Assembly: GCA_021808425.1 (NCBI GenBank)
Contig: JAKBBS010000026.1
Span: forward strand, 1 to 25,614
From: Actinomycetes bacterium
GTDB lineage: Bacteria; Actinomycetota; Acidimicrobiia; Acidimicrobiales; Palsa-688
Reading direction: 5' to 3'
DNA: 25,614 bases
Under the pieces are notes generated by a model, which did not search any database, was not told the origin of the DNA, and saw nothing but the letters and a program-made list of their open reading frames with translations. A program made the translations under genes and the position numbers. Every line of letters begins with the position of its first letter. The first letter of the stretch is position 1. Below are positions 1 through 6,421 of the stretch, one piece after another.

Positions 1-49
1 GCTGCTTCGGAGATCGCTTGAAACATCGAGAAGGGACTGACTGACCAAC

Positions 50-3000
50 TTGGCCAAAAAGATTCGGGTGTACGAGCTAGGACGAGAGCTCGGCCTGACC
101 AATAAGGAAGCTCTGGACCTCTGCATACAGCTTGGCATCGGGGTCAAGAGCCACTCCTCGAGTATCGAGGACCAGCAAGCAGACCGGGTCCGTCGCAAGG
201 CGGACCGTGATGGCCTTCGCCGTCCCGTCGGGTCTGTCAGTGCCGACGGCGAGCCTGTCCCGAGCGTCGTGACGACCGCGGTAATCAAAGAGGTTGAGCA
301 TGCCGGCCCTGCTAGCGCGCCAAGCGCCGTGCCCGGCGTTCGCGATGAGCGCTCGCACGCGCCCGAGGAGAAGCCAGCTCCTTCGACGACTTCGCGTGCG
401 GAGGCCAGTGGTGCGCCCGTGATAGCAGCGTCGCCTGCCAACGCCGGGTCGAGTGCCGCTTCGCTCGCGAGTTCAAGCGCCGACCCGGAGCGTCCCTCGG
501 TGGTCGTAGCGGCCGAGCGGCATCCTGGCCAGGTGAGCGACGGCCTACACGTCACGGCAGACGGGCCAGCCGAGCCGGTCGCTCCTGTGCCCGCGGTAGC
601 CCCGCATCCAGCGACGGATTCGCCTAAGGCCGCTGAAAGGCCAAATGCCGTCTCGGGAGAGCACCGAGCCACCGCCAGACCTGGTGCGGATCGCGTGAGT
701 CACGACGAAGGCCGTAACCGTGGTGGAGCGCCGGCGGGGACTCGCGAGGAGCAGCTTCGACCGCGAAGCTCTGCTCCCCAACCAGCCCCTCCTCGCGCAG
801 CGAGTGTTCCGCGCTCGTCGCAGCGTCCCCACGCCCCTGCGACCGATCCGGTTCCGACCGGCGGGCGTCCAGGCGTTGCGGCCTCAGCGGACCAAGTTGC
901 GCAGTTGCCGGCCCCGTCGAGCGCGGATAGCGGTGATTCCAAGCAGAGCGCCCCGATGCTTTCCTCTACGGGAAAGCCGATACCCCCTCCGCCTGGAGTG
1001 CGCCGTCCGCCCCTGTCGGCTTCAGGAAAACCTATCCCACCGCCGCCGGGTCGTCAGCCGCAGAGCCGCCCGGCCCCCTCAGGTGGCCGCCCGTCCGGCG
1101 CGCCTGGCACGTCGCGCCCCCCGATGGGTGGCGGAGCACGCGCAGGCGGGATGCGCCCGGGCGTGCCTGGCAGCGCGCCCGCAGGCGCCTGGAACCGTCC
1201 AGGCGGAGCTGTCCCAGGTGCGCGACCGGGCCAGGGTGGTGGAGGTCCCGGGGGAGGTCCCGGAGGGCCTTCGCGCAGCGGGGCGTTCGGCAACAGGGGT
1301 CGCCCCCAGGGCCGTCGGCCGAAGCGTCGTTCGCGGCGCAACATCGAAGAGCTGGAAGCTCAGGAGATAACCCATTACACGCCGTCCAATGCTGCGATTC
1401 CCGATGGCGAGGTCATAGTCGAGCGCGGAGCGACGGCTCAGGAGTTGGGCCCGAAGCTGAACCGCTCAGGGGCCGATGTGGTCCGTTTTCTCTTCGAGCA
1501 GGGTGAGATGGTCATGACCACACAATCCCTTTCCGACGAGATGATCGAGCTTTTTGCAGCTGAGATCGGCGCGACGGTACGGCTGGTGGACCCTGGCGAG
1601 GAGAAAGAGGCCGAGCTCCAGGCGAAGTACTTCGACGACGACGACGACAACGAAGAAGACCTTCAGTCGCGGCCCCCCGTCGTAACTGTCATGGGCCACG
1701 TCGACCACGGCAAGACCCTCCTGCTCGACCGCATCCGCGCTGCAAACGTGGTCGCCGGTGAAGCCGGTGGGATCACGCAGCACATCGGCGCCTACCAGGT
1801 CGATTACCAGGGTCACAAACTCACGTTCATCGACACGCCGGGACACGAGGCCTTCACCGCTATGAGGGCGCGCGGCGCCGAGGTGACCGACATCGTCGTC
1901 CTTGTCGTTGCCGCCGACGACGGGATGATGCCGCAGACCGTGGAGGCCCTCAACCACGCCAAGGCCGCAGACGTTCCGATCGTCGTTGCGATCAACAAGA
2001 TCGACCGGGCCAACGCGGATCCCAACCGCGTGATGCAGCAGCTTTCCGAGCAGGGTTTGGTCCCCGAAGCCTGGGGCGGTGACACGATCATGGTCGAGAT
2101 CTCAGCTCTTCAGAGCTTCGGTATCGACGATCTGCTCGAACAGGTGCTTTTGGTCGCCGAGCTCGAAGAGCTTGGAGCGAACCCCGACGGCAGGGCGAAA
2201 GGTATCGTCCTCGAAGCGAACCTCGATCCTGGCAAGGGGCCGGTTGCGACAGTTATCGTCCAGTCCGGGACTCTCCGCCTGGGCGATCCGATCGTGGCGG
2301 GAGCGGCGTGGGGTCGTGTGAAGGCGCTCTTAGACGAGAACGGCGCAAACACCAAGGAGGCCGGACCGTCGACGCCGGTGCAGGTCCTCGGGTTCGGAAG
2401 CGTGCCCTCGGCAGGCGACGAGTTCAGGGTGACCGACAAGGCGAAGACAGCCCGCGACATCGGCGAGCAGCGCGAGCAGCGTTTCAGGGCGGCGGACCTC
2501 CGCCGTTCGTCGTCTGCGACTGGCACCGGAGCGAAGCTCGAGGACATCTTCGAGCAGATCCAGCGTGGCGAGACTGCGACCCTCAACCTTGTGCTCAAGG
2601 CAGATACCCAAGGTTCGCTCGAGGCGGTCACCGAAAGCCTTCGCAAGCTCGAACGCGACGAGGTGAAGCTCTCGTTCATACATCGGGCGGTAGGTGGCAT
2701 AACAGAAAACGACGTAACCCTCGCGCAGGCGTCGAATGCGACGATCCTCGGTTTTAACGTTCGTCCGGATCGGGGTTCGCGTGATCTCGCCGAGCATCAC
2801 GATGTCGAGATAAGAACATATGAGATTATTTATAAGCTCATTGAGGATATCGAAAGTGCGATGGTCGGCATGCTGGCCCCCGAGTACGAGGAAGTCGTCA
2901 CGGGCGAGGCCGAGGTCCGCGAAATCTTCCGAGTCCCACGAGTCGGTGCGATCGCTGGCTGTTACATCCGCCACGGACGGATAACGCGTGGGTCCAAGGT

Positions 3001-3196
3001 GCGCTTCCTCAGGGACGGCGTAATCATCTGGAAGGGCGCGATCACGTCCCTCAAGCGATTCAAGGACGACGCCCGCGAGGTCAACGAGGGATTCGAGTGT
3101 GGTGTCGGCCTGTCCAACAACCAGGATTTGCGCGAAGGAGACATCATCGAAACCTTCGAGGACAGGGAGATTCCTAGGGAACTGTCCCGGCTTTAA
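50..3196 (+). CDS. infB: Translation initiation factor IF-2
   Basis: IF-2 is the GTPase that places initiator tRNA on the 30S subunit and promotes 50S joining. The 1048-residue product has an N-terminal IF2_N helix-turn module (about residues 1-52), a long Pro/Ala/Gly-rich linker (about 55-425), a second IF2_N module (about 431-515), then the GTPase domain. G1 is GHVDHGKT at 549-556, G3 is DTPGH at 595-599 and G4 is NKID at 649-652. The usual domains II-IV follow to the C-terminus. The start is TTG at 50, since the reading frame begins with the expected [14 protein letters not shown] motif; a weak GAAGGGA lies about 13 bases upstream. The linker makes it longer than most IF-2 proteins and includes two copies of GKPIPPPPG (308-316 and 326-334). 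It is followed after 20 bases by ylxP. Identification is certain; only the start codon is slightly open. Confidence 0.97.
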   Translation: MAKKIRVYELGRELGLTNKEALDLCIQLGIGVKSHSSSIEDQQADRVRRKADRDGLRRPVGSVSADGEPVPSVVTTAVIKEVEHAGPASAPSAVPGVRDERSHAPEEKPAPSTTSRAEASGAPVIAASPANAGSSAASLASSSADPERPSVVVAAERHPGQVSDGLHVTADGPAEPVAPVPAVAPHPATDSPKAAERPNAVSGEHRATARPGADRVSHDEGRNRGGAPAGTREEQLRPRSSAPQPAPPRAASVPRSSQRPHAPATDPVPTGGRPGVAASADQVAQLPAPSSADSGDSKQSAPMLSSTGKPIPPPPGVRRPPLSASGKPIPPPPGRQPQSRPAPSGGRPSGAPGTSRPPMGGGARAGGMRPGVPGSAPAGAWNRPGGAVPGARPGQGGGGPGGGPGGPSRSGAFGNRGRPQGRRPKRRSRRNIEELEAQEITHYTPSNAAIPDGEVIVERGATAQELGPKLNRSGADVVRFLFEQGEMVMTTQSLSDEMIELFAAEIGATVRLVDPGEEKEAELQAKYFDDDDDNEEDLQSRPPVVTVMGHVDHGKTLLLDRIRAANVVAGEAGGITQHIGAYQVDYQGHKLTFIDTPGHEAFTAMRARGAEVTDIVVLVVAADDGMMPQTVEALNHAKAADVPIVVAINKIDRANADPNRVMQQLSEQGLVPEAWGGDTIMVEISALQSFGIDDLLEQVLLVAELEELGANPDGRAKGIVLEANLDPGKGPVATVIVQSGTLRLGDPIVAGAAWGRVKALLDENGANTKEAGPSTPVQVLGFGSVPSAGDEFRVTDKAKTARDIGEQREQRFRAADLRRSSSATGTGAKLEDIFEQIQRGETATLNLVLKADTQGSLEAVTESLRKLERDEVKLSFIHRAVGGITENDVTLAQASNATILGFNVRPDRGSRDLAEHHDVEIRTYEIIYKLIEDIESAMVGMLAPEYEEVVTGEAEVREIFRVPRVGAIAGCYIRHGRITRGSKVRFLRDGVIIWKGAITSLKRFKDDAREVNEGFECGVGLSNNQDLREGDIIETFEDREIPRELSRL

Positions 3197-3216
3197 AGCG
3201 GCGGGACCTCAGCGAA

Positions 3217-3516
3217 GTGCATACGGCAACGCTCGTACTCGAACTGCGCCTACGTGGTGTAAGTTCGCTCAAGGAGAAGCGATCATTGGTGCGGCCCGTC
3301 GTAGAGGGAGCGCGGCGACGCTTCAACGTGGCTGCCGCGGAAGTGGCGCACCAAGACAGCTGGCAGCTTGCCGCGGTCGGCTTCGCGTGCGTGTCCGCTA
3401 CACGCTCGCACGCAGTGCAGGTGATCGATGCGGTCGAGCGATTCGTGTGGTCGTTCCCCGAGGCGGAAGTCCTGTCGTCGATTCGGGACGTGTGCGACTC
3501 TGAAGAGGAGCTCTGA
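3217..3516 (+). CDS. ylxP: DUF503 family protein (YlxP-like)
   Basis: This is a 99-residue member of the DUF503/YlxP family, small proteins almost always encoded between infB and rbfA and presumed to act in ribosome maturation; the molecular role is not established. The family pattern is clear: a beta strand with LVLELRLRGVSSLKEKR near the N-terminus, then a central segment with AEVAHQDSWQLAAVGFACVS and an acidic C-terminus. The GTG at 3217 gives the expected N-terminus. There is no strong Shine-Dalgarno, and the gene begins 20 bases after infB, so it is probably read from the infB transcript. Its TGA overlaps the rbfA ATG (ATGA), which indicates translational coupling. Confidence 0.9.
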   Translation: MHTATLVLELRLRGVSSLKEKRSLVRPVVEGARRRFNVAAAEVAHQDSWQLAAVGFACVSATRSHAVQVIDAVERFVWSFPEAEVLSSIRDVCDSEEEL

Positions 3517-3965
3517 TGAAAAACAAGCGATCAACGAAGAGCCGTTATCCCCGTTCGGAGCGCGGGTACTCGCGGACTGTCCGGCTAAACGAGGTACTTC
3601 GAGAGGTTCTCGCTGACAAACTGGAACGCATAGAAAGCGACAGCGAGCACCTCGGCATGCTCACAGTGACCGCGGTCGAGTGCGATCGCGACCTGCGTAA
3701 CGCCACCGTGCTGCTGTCGTCTATGAGCGAAGCGGACAAGGCGGCGCTGGAATCCGAAAGGGCCGGGCTGCAGGCGGCAATCGCAGGCCAGCTGAAGCTG
3801 CGTCGCACTCCGCGGCTGCGCTTTGTGGCAGACCCCGCAGTCGCCGCGGGTCTGCGCATCGAGGAAATCCTCAGCCATCTTCCCCCGAGCGCGGAGGAGG
3901 TTTACCCGGCTGATCCGAGTGCTGAACCCGACATTGATCCTCCGGGCGGAGCCGAGGGTGTTTGA
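3516..3965 (+). CDS. rbfA: Ribosome-binding factor A
   Basis: RbfA is a KH-like factor that binds the 30S subunit and assists late 16S rRNA maturation. The 149-residue product starts with a basic stretch and RSERGYSRTVRLNEVLREVLADKLERI. It continues with the family core around LGMLTVTAVECDRDLRNATVLLSS (about residues 45-70) and RTPRLRFVAD (about 98-107). The last 25 residues form an acidic, proline-containing tail beyond the conserved fold. A good AGAGGAG Shine-Dalgarno at 3504-3510 sits 5 bases before the ATG. The gene overlaps ylxP by 4 bases upstream and truB by 8 bases downstream. This matches the conserved infB-ylxP-rbfA-truB order of many bacteria. Confidence 0.95.
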   Translation: MKNKRSTKSRYPRSERGYSRTVRLNEVLREVLADKLERIESDSEHLGMLTVTAVECDRDLRNATVLLSSMSEADKAALESERAGLQAAIAGQLKLRRTPRLRFVADPAVAAGLRIEEILSHLPPSAEEVYPADPSAEPDIDPPGGAEGV

Positions 3966-4839
3966 CGGCCTGGTCGTGGTGGACAAACCGCCGGGTATGA
4001 CAAGTCACGACGTGGTGGGCCGGTGTCGGCGCGTCTTTGCGCAGCGTAGGGTCGGCCATGCCGGAACGCTGGATCCGGATGCGACGGGGGTCCTCGTGGT
4101 CGCTCTCGGACGAGCGACGCGCCTGATGCGCTTCATGGCAGGGCTTGGTAAGTGCTACACCACCGAGATCGTTCTTGGGGAGTCGACGTCCACTCTTGAC
4201 GCCTCGGGGGATCCCACGGCGACCTGGGACATGTCCGGCGTCTCCTTTGACCAGGCCGTGGTGGCCGCAAGGCGACTGACTGGTCAGATCCTCCAGGTCC
4301 CCCCGATGGTTTCAGCGCTCAAAGTCGGCGGACGGCGGCTGTACGAGCTGGCCCGTGACGGCGTCGAGGTCGAGCGGGCCGCACGGCCGGTGACGATCGA
4401 TCGATTCGACGTCACACTTGCAGGTCGAGGGCCTCACGGCCCGGTGCTGCAGGCTCAGATTTGCTGCTCGACCGGCACCTACGTCCGGGTTCTTGCCGAC
4501 GATCTGGGGCGGCTTCTCGGCGGGGGCGCGCACGTGCGTAACCTCCGTCGTACGTCTGTCGGGCCGTGGGGCCTCGACGTGGCCGTGCCGCTCGAAGAAG
4601 TCGACCCCGACTCGGTGCTAGAGATGCCCGACGCACTTCCGTGGCTGGAGGCGGTCCACGTCGACGCCGAGGTGGAACGCAAGGTGCGAAGCGGACGCCG
4701 TTTGAGCTTGGACAACCTCGGGGTCAAGGGTGTCGGGCCTTGGCGCCTGCTCGGGGAGGGAGGGTTACTTCTGGCGGTGTACCTGCCTGGGGACGCGGAG
4801 GATGCCGTTGCGGGAGTGGTCGTCGAGGCTGCAGGGTGA
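3958..4839 (+). CDS. truB: tRNA pseudouridine-55 synthase TruB
   Basis: TruB isomerises U55 in the T-loop of tRNAs. The 293-residue product opens with MFDGLVVVDKPPGMTSHDVV and carries the catalytic motif GHAGTLDPDATGVL, with Asp39 as the expected nucleophile. The central segment LQVPPMVSALKVGGRRLYELAR and the later CSTGTYVRVLADDLGRLL are also diagnostic. The reading frame is open further upstream, but the GTG at 3958 gives the family-typical N-terminus. It has a GGAG-containing stretch just before it and overlaps the rbfA stop by 8 bases, so coupled translation is likely. The C-terminal 70 residues look like the PUA-like actinobacterial tail and are weakly conserved. Confidence 0.94.
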   Translation: MFDGLVVVDKPPGMTSHDVVGRCRRVFAQRRVGHAGTLDPDATGVLVVALGRATRLMRFMAGLGKCYTTEIVLGESTSTLDASGDPTATWDMSGVSFDQAVVAARRLTGQILQVPPMVSALKVGGRRLYELARDGVEVERAARPVTIDRFDVTLAGRGPHGPVLQAQICCSTGTYVRVLADDLGRLLGGGAHVRNLRRTSVGPWGLDVAVPLEEVDPDSVLEMPDALPWLEAVHVDAEVERKVRSGRRLSLDNLGVKGVGPWRLLGEGGLLLAVYLPGDAEDAVAGVVVEAAG

Positions 4840-4885
4840 GGCGTCAGGGTTCGGCGCCGGTCAGGGTCCCCAAAAGCTGTCGCAC

Positions 4886-4891
4886 TAATCT
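4886..4891 (+). promoter_or_regulatory. Putative -10 box of a leaderless ribF transcript
   Basis: TAATCT lies 8 bases before the ribF GTG, in a 60-base gap with no Shine-Dalgarno. A transcript starting 7-8 bases after this box would begin at or next to the start codon. No convincing -35 hexamer is visible. A direct repeat GTCAGGGT (4843-4850 and 4860-4867) lies just upstream. Confidence 0.4.
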
Positions 4892-4899
4892 CGTCTGAC

Positions 4900-5862
4900 G
4901 TGGAGGTCCTGCACTACCCCGGGGAGAGCCGAGCGCCGGTCTCGTGCGCTGTGACGATCGGTGCATATGACGGCGTCCACACAGGTCACCGGCTCGTCAT
5001 CGATCGTGTCAAGAGGGTGGCGGCCGAACAGGGCCTAGCCTCGGCTGTCGTCACCTTCGACCGTCACCCGGCCTCGGTGGTCCGTCCGGAGTCAGCACCG
5101 AAGCTTCTCACCGATATGGAGCAGAAGCTGGAGCTGCTCGGCCGGACGGGGGTCGACTACGTGCTTTTGGTGCGCTTCGACGAGGAGCGGTCGGGCGAGC
5201 CCGCCGAGCGTTTCGTAGACGAGGTCCTCGTGGGCGTGCTCGACGCGAAAGCTGTGGTCGTGGGTCACGACTTCCACTTCGGCCACGACCGGACCGGGAG
5301 CGTGACCCTGCTCGGCGAGATGGGATCCCGGCTCGGCTTCGACGTCACCGGGCTCAGACTGTTCAGCGGCGGCCTCGGGCGGGCTCCGATCTCGTCGACT
5401 CGGATCAGGGCCCTGCTCGCCGAGGGATCGGTGAGTGAGGCCGCCTCCCTCCTCGGGCGCCCCCACCAGGTTCGAGGCGTCGTGTCGGGGGGCGACAAGA
5501 GGGGACGCGAGCTCGGTTTCCCGACAGCGAACGTAGCAGTCGGCGACGTCATTGCGGTTCCCGGCGACGGCGTGTACGCCGGTTGGTACCAGCGCGACGA
5601 CGGGGTGCGGCTTCCGAGCGCGATCTCCGTCGGGCGACGACCTACCTATTACGAGGAGCACGGGCAGCGCCTTTTGGAGGCGCACCTGCTCGACTTCGAT
5701 GGTGACCTCTACGGCGAACCGGCCAGGGTCGAGTTCGTCGCGCATCTACGTTCGCAGGCGCGCTTCGAGTCATCCCTGGCTCTGATCGAGCAGATGCAGC
5801 GCGACGTCGTCACGACACGCGAGGTGCTCGGCCGGACCGGCCCCGGTTCGACTTCGGGGTAG
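4900..5862 (+). CDS. ribF: Bifunctional riboflavin kinase / FAD synthetase
   Basis: RibF phosphorylates riboflavin to FMN and adenylylates FMN to FAD. The 320-residue product has an N-terminal nucleotidyltransferase domain with the GAYDGVHTGH motif (residues 21-30) and VVGHDFHFGHDRTG (about 120-135). Next comes the ISSTRIRALL signature at the end of that domain, then a C-terminal flavokinase domain. The latter shows GDKRGRELGFPTANV (198-212, with PTAN at 208-211), the DGVYAGW strand and the AHLLDFDGDLYG segment. The GTG at 4900 is chosen because the conserved N-terminal strand begins directly after it. There is no Shine-Dalgarno, but a TAATCT box lies 8 bases upstream, so the mRNA may be leaderless. 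The truB-ribF-rpsO order is conserved. No FMN riboswitch is visible upstream. Confidence 0.95.
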   Translation: MEVLHYPGESRAPVSCAVTIGAYDGVHTGHRLVIDRVKRVAAEQGLASAVVTFDRHPASVVRPESAPKLLTDMEQKLELLGRTGVDYVLLVRFDEERSGEPAERFVDEVLVGVLDAKAVVVGHDFHFGHDRTGSVTLLGEMGSRLGFDVTGLRLFSGGLGRAPISSTRIRALLAEGSVSEAASLLGRPHQVRGVVSGGDKRGRELGFPTANVAVGDVIAVPGDGVYAGWYQRDDGVRLPSAISVGRRPTYYEEHGQRLLEAHLLDFDGDLYGEPARVEFVAHLRSQARFESSLALIEQMQRDVVTTREVLGRTGPGSTSG

Positions 5863-5885
5863 ATGACGGCCGTCCGCCGAGGAGT

Positions 5886-5893
5886 GCTACCAT
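5886..5893 (+). promoter_or_regulatory. Putative extended -10 promoter of rpsO
   Basis: TGCTACCAT (5885-5893) fits an extended -10 pattern, TG-N-TANNNT. ATGACG at 5863-5868 is a weak -35 with a long 19-base spacer. It would give an rpsO leader of about 125 bases, long enough to hold the structured region described separately. Confidence 0.35.
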
Positions 5894-5938
5894 GAGCGGC
5901 ACTGCCGTTCGGTTCGGACGCGCCCCAATCTCAAGTCA

Positions 5939-6015
5939 ACTCGTCAGCGAGTCGGCGGAACGGGCGCAGCTGAGGTCCCGGACGGTTGGTGCGCCATCGT
6001 CGACGATGCCAAGGA
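5939..6015 (+). promoter_or_regulatory. Structured rpsO leader, possible S15 autoregulatory element
   Basis: Two hairpins lie in the leader. ACTCG-TCAG-CGAGT occupies 5939-5952. CATCG-TCGA-CGATG (5995-6008) is a perfect 14-base palindrome that ends two bases before the AAGGA Shine-Dalgarno at 6011-6015. S15 represses its own mRNA through leader structures in several phyla, so feedback control is plausible here, but no specific S15-binding fold was recognised. Confidence 0.35.
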
Positions 6016-6025
6016 ATACTCATTC

Positions 6026-6283
6026 ATGCCAGACAAAACCGCAACAATAGCGACCTATCGTACCCACGACACCGATACAGGGTCACCCGAGGTGCAGGTC
6101 GCTATCCTGAGCGAGCGTATCGCCCACCTGACGGAGCATCTGAAGATGCACAAGGGTGACCACCACACCCGGCGGGGCCTCATGAAGCTTATTGGTCGTC
6201 GTCGCCGACTCCTCGATTACGTTCGGGAGAACGACGTCGAGCGCTACCGAAGCCTGATTTCGAGACTCGGCTTGCGTCGCTAG
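6026..6283 (+). CDS. rpsO: 30S ribosomal protein S15
   Basis: S15 is a primary binding protein of the 16S rRNA central domain and bridges the two subunits. The 85-residue product has the expected all-helical S15 sequence: the [17 protein letters not shown] segment, then [20 protein letters not shown], the [18 protein letters not shown] signature and a basic C-terminus. Its length is slightly below the usual 88-89 residues, from a shorter N-terminus. An AAGGA Shine-Dalgarno (6011-6015) lies 10 bases before the ATG. It precedes pnp, as in many bacteria, with 132 bases between them. The intervening hairpins suggest processing of an rpsO-pnp transcript. Confidence 0.97.
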   Translation: MPDKTATIATYRTHDTDTGSPEVQVAILSERIAHLTEHLKMHKGDHHTRRGLMKLIGRRRRLLDYVRENDVERYRSLISRLGLRR

Positions 6284-6325
6284 GCCACACCGTCCACCCA
6301 GCGAGCGGCCTGCGGAGGCCAGCTG

Positions 6326-6371
6326 CCAGTCGACGGTTTCCCGGCCGAAGGGTCGGGCGGTCGTCGACTGG
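6326..6371 (+). promoter_or_regulatory. Long hairpin in the rpsO-pnp junction, RNase III-like processing site
   Basis: CCAGTCGACG (6326-6335) pairs perfectly with CGTCGACTGG (6362-6371). Inside it come three G-U pairs, one mismatch and a further 7-bp stem (6340-6346 with 6351-6357), closing on the 4-base loop GAAG. The result is a nearly continuous duplex of about 20 bp. In Escherichia coli a comparable hairpin in the pnp leader is cut by RNase III and starts PNPase autoregulation. A processing role here is inferred from position and shape. There is no U-tract, so it is not a classical terminator. Confidence 0.6.
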
Positions 6372-6376
6372 GAACT

Positions 6377-6421
6377 GGTCATAGGGTTGCTCCCAGTACA
6401 GAAAGGAGCGACCCTATGGTC
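6377..6421 (+). promoter_or_regulatory. Hairpin sequestering the pnp Shine-Dalgarno and AUG
   Basis: CATAGGGTTGCTCC (6380-6393) pairs with GGAGCGACCCTATG (6405-6418) with only one G-U wobble. Three further pairs (two of them G-U) extend the helix to 6377/6421. The 11-base loop is 6394-6404. The paired 3' arm contains the GGAG of the GAAAGGAG Shine-Dalgarno (6401-6408) and the whole ATG at 6416-6418. If it folds, translation initiation is blocked, so it is a candidate translational switch. Confidence 0.6.

Noticed and set aside
1..49. Possible end of an upstream gene such as ylxR (DUF448)
   Set aside because: All three frames stop before base 50, but the visible 6-13 residues are too few to recognise a family.
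720..1370. A 216-codon frame inside infB
   Set aside because: It is an out-of-frame reading of the Pro/Ala/Gly-rich IF-2 linker, with Arg/Ala-rich low-complexity output.
4840..4899. FMN riboswitch before ribF
   Set aside because: The gap is only 60 bases and lacks the conserved RFN elements; FMN riboswitches need more than 100 bases.
6304..6324. Short hairpin GGCCT-GCGG-AGGCC after rpsO as an intrinsic terminator
   Set aside because: It has a 5-bp stem with no U-tract, and pnp follows in the usual rpsO-pnp arrangement, so read-through is expected.
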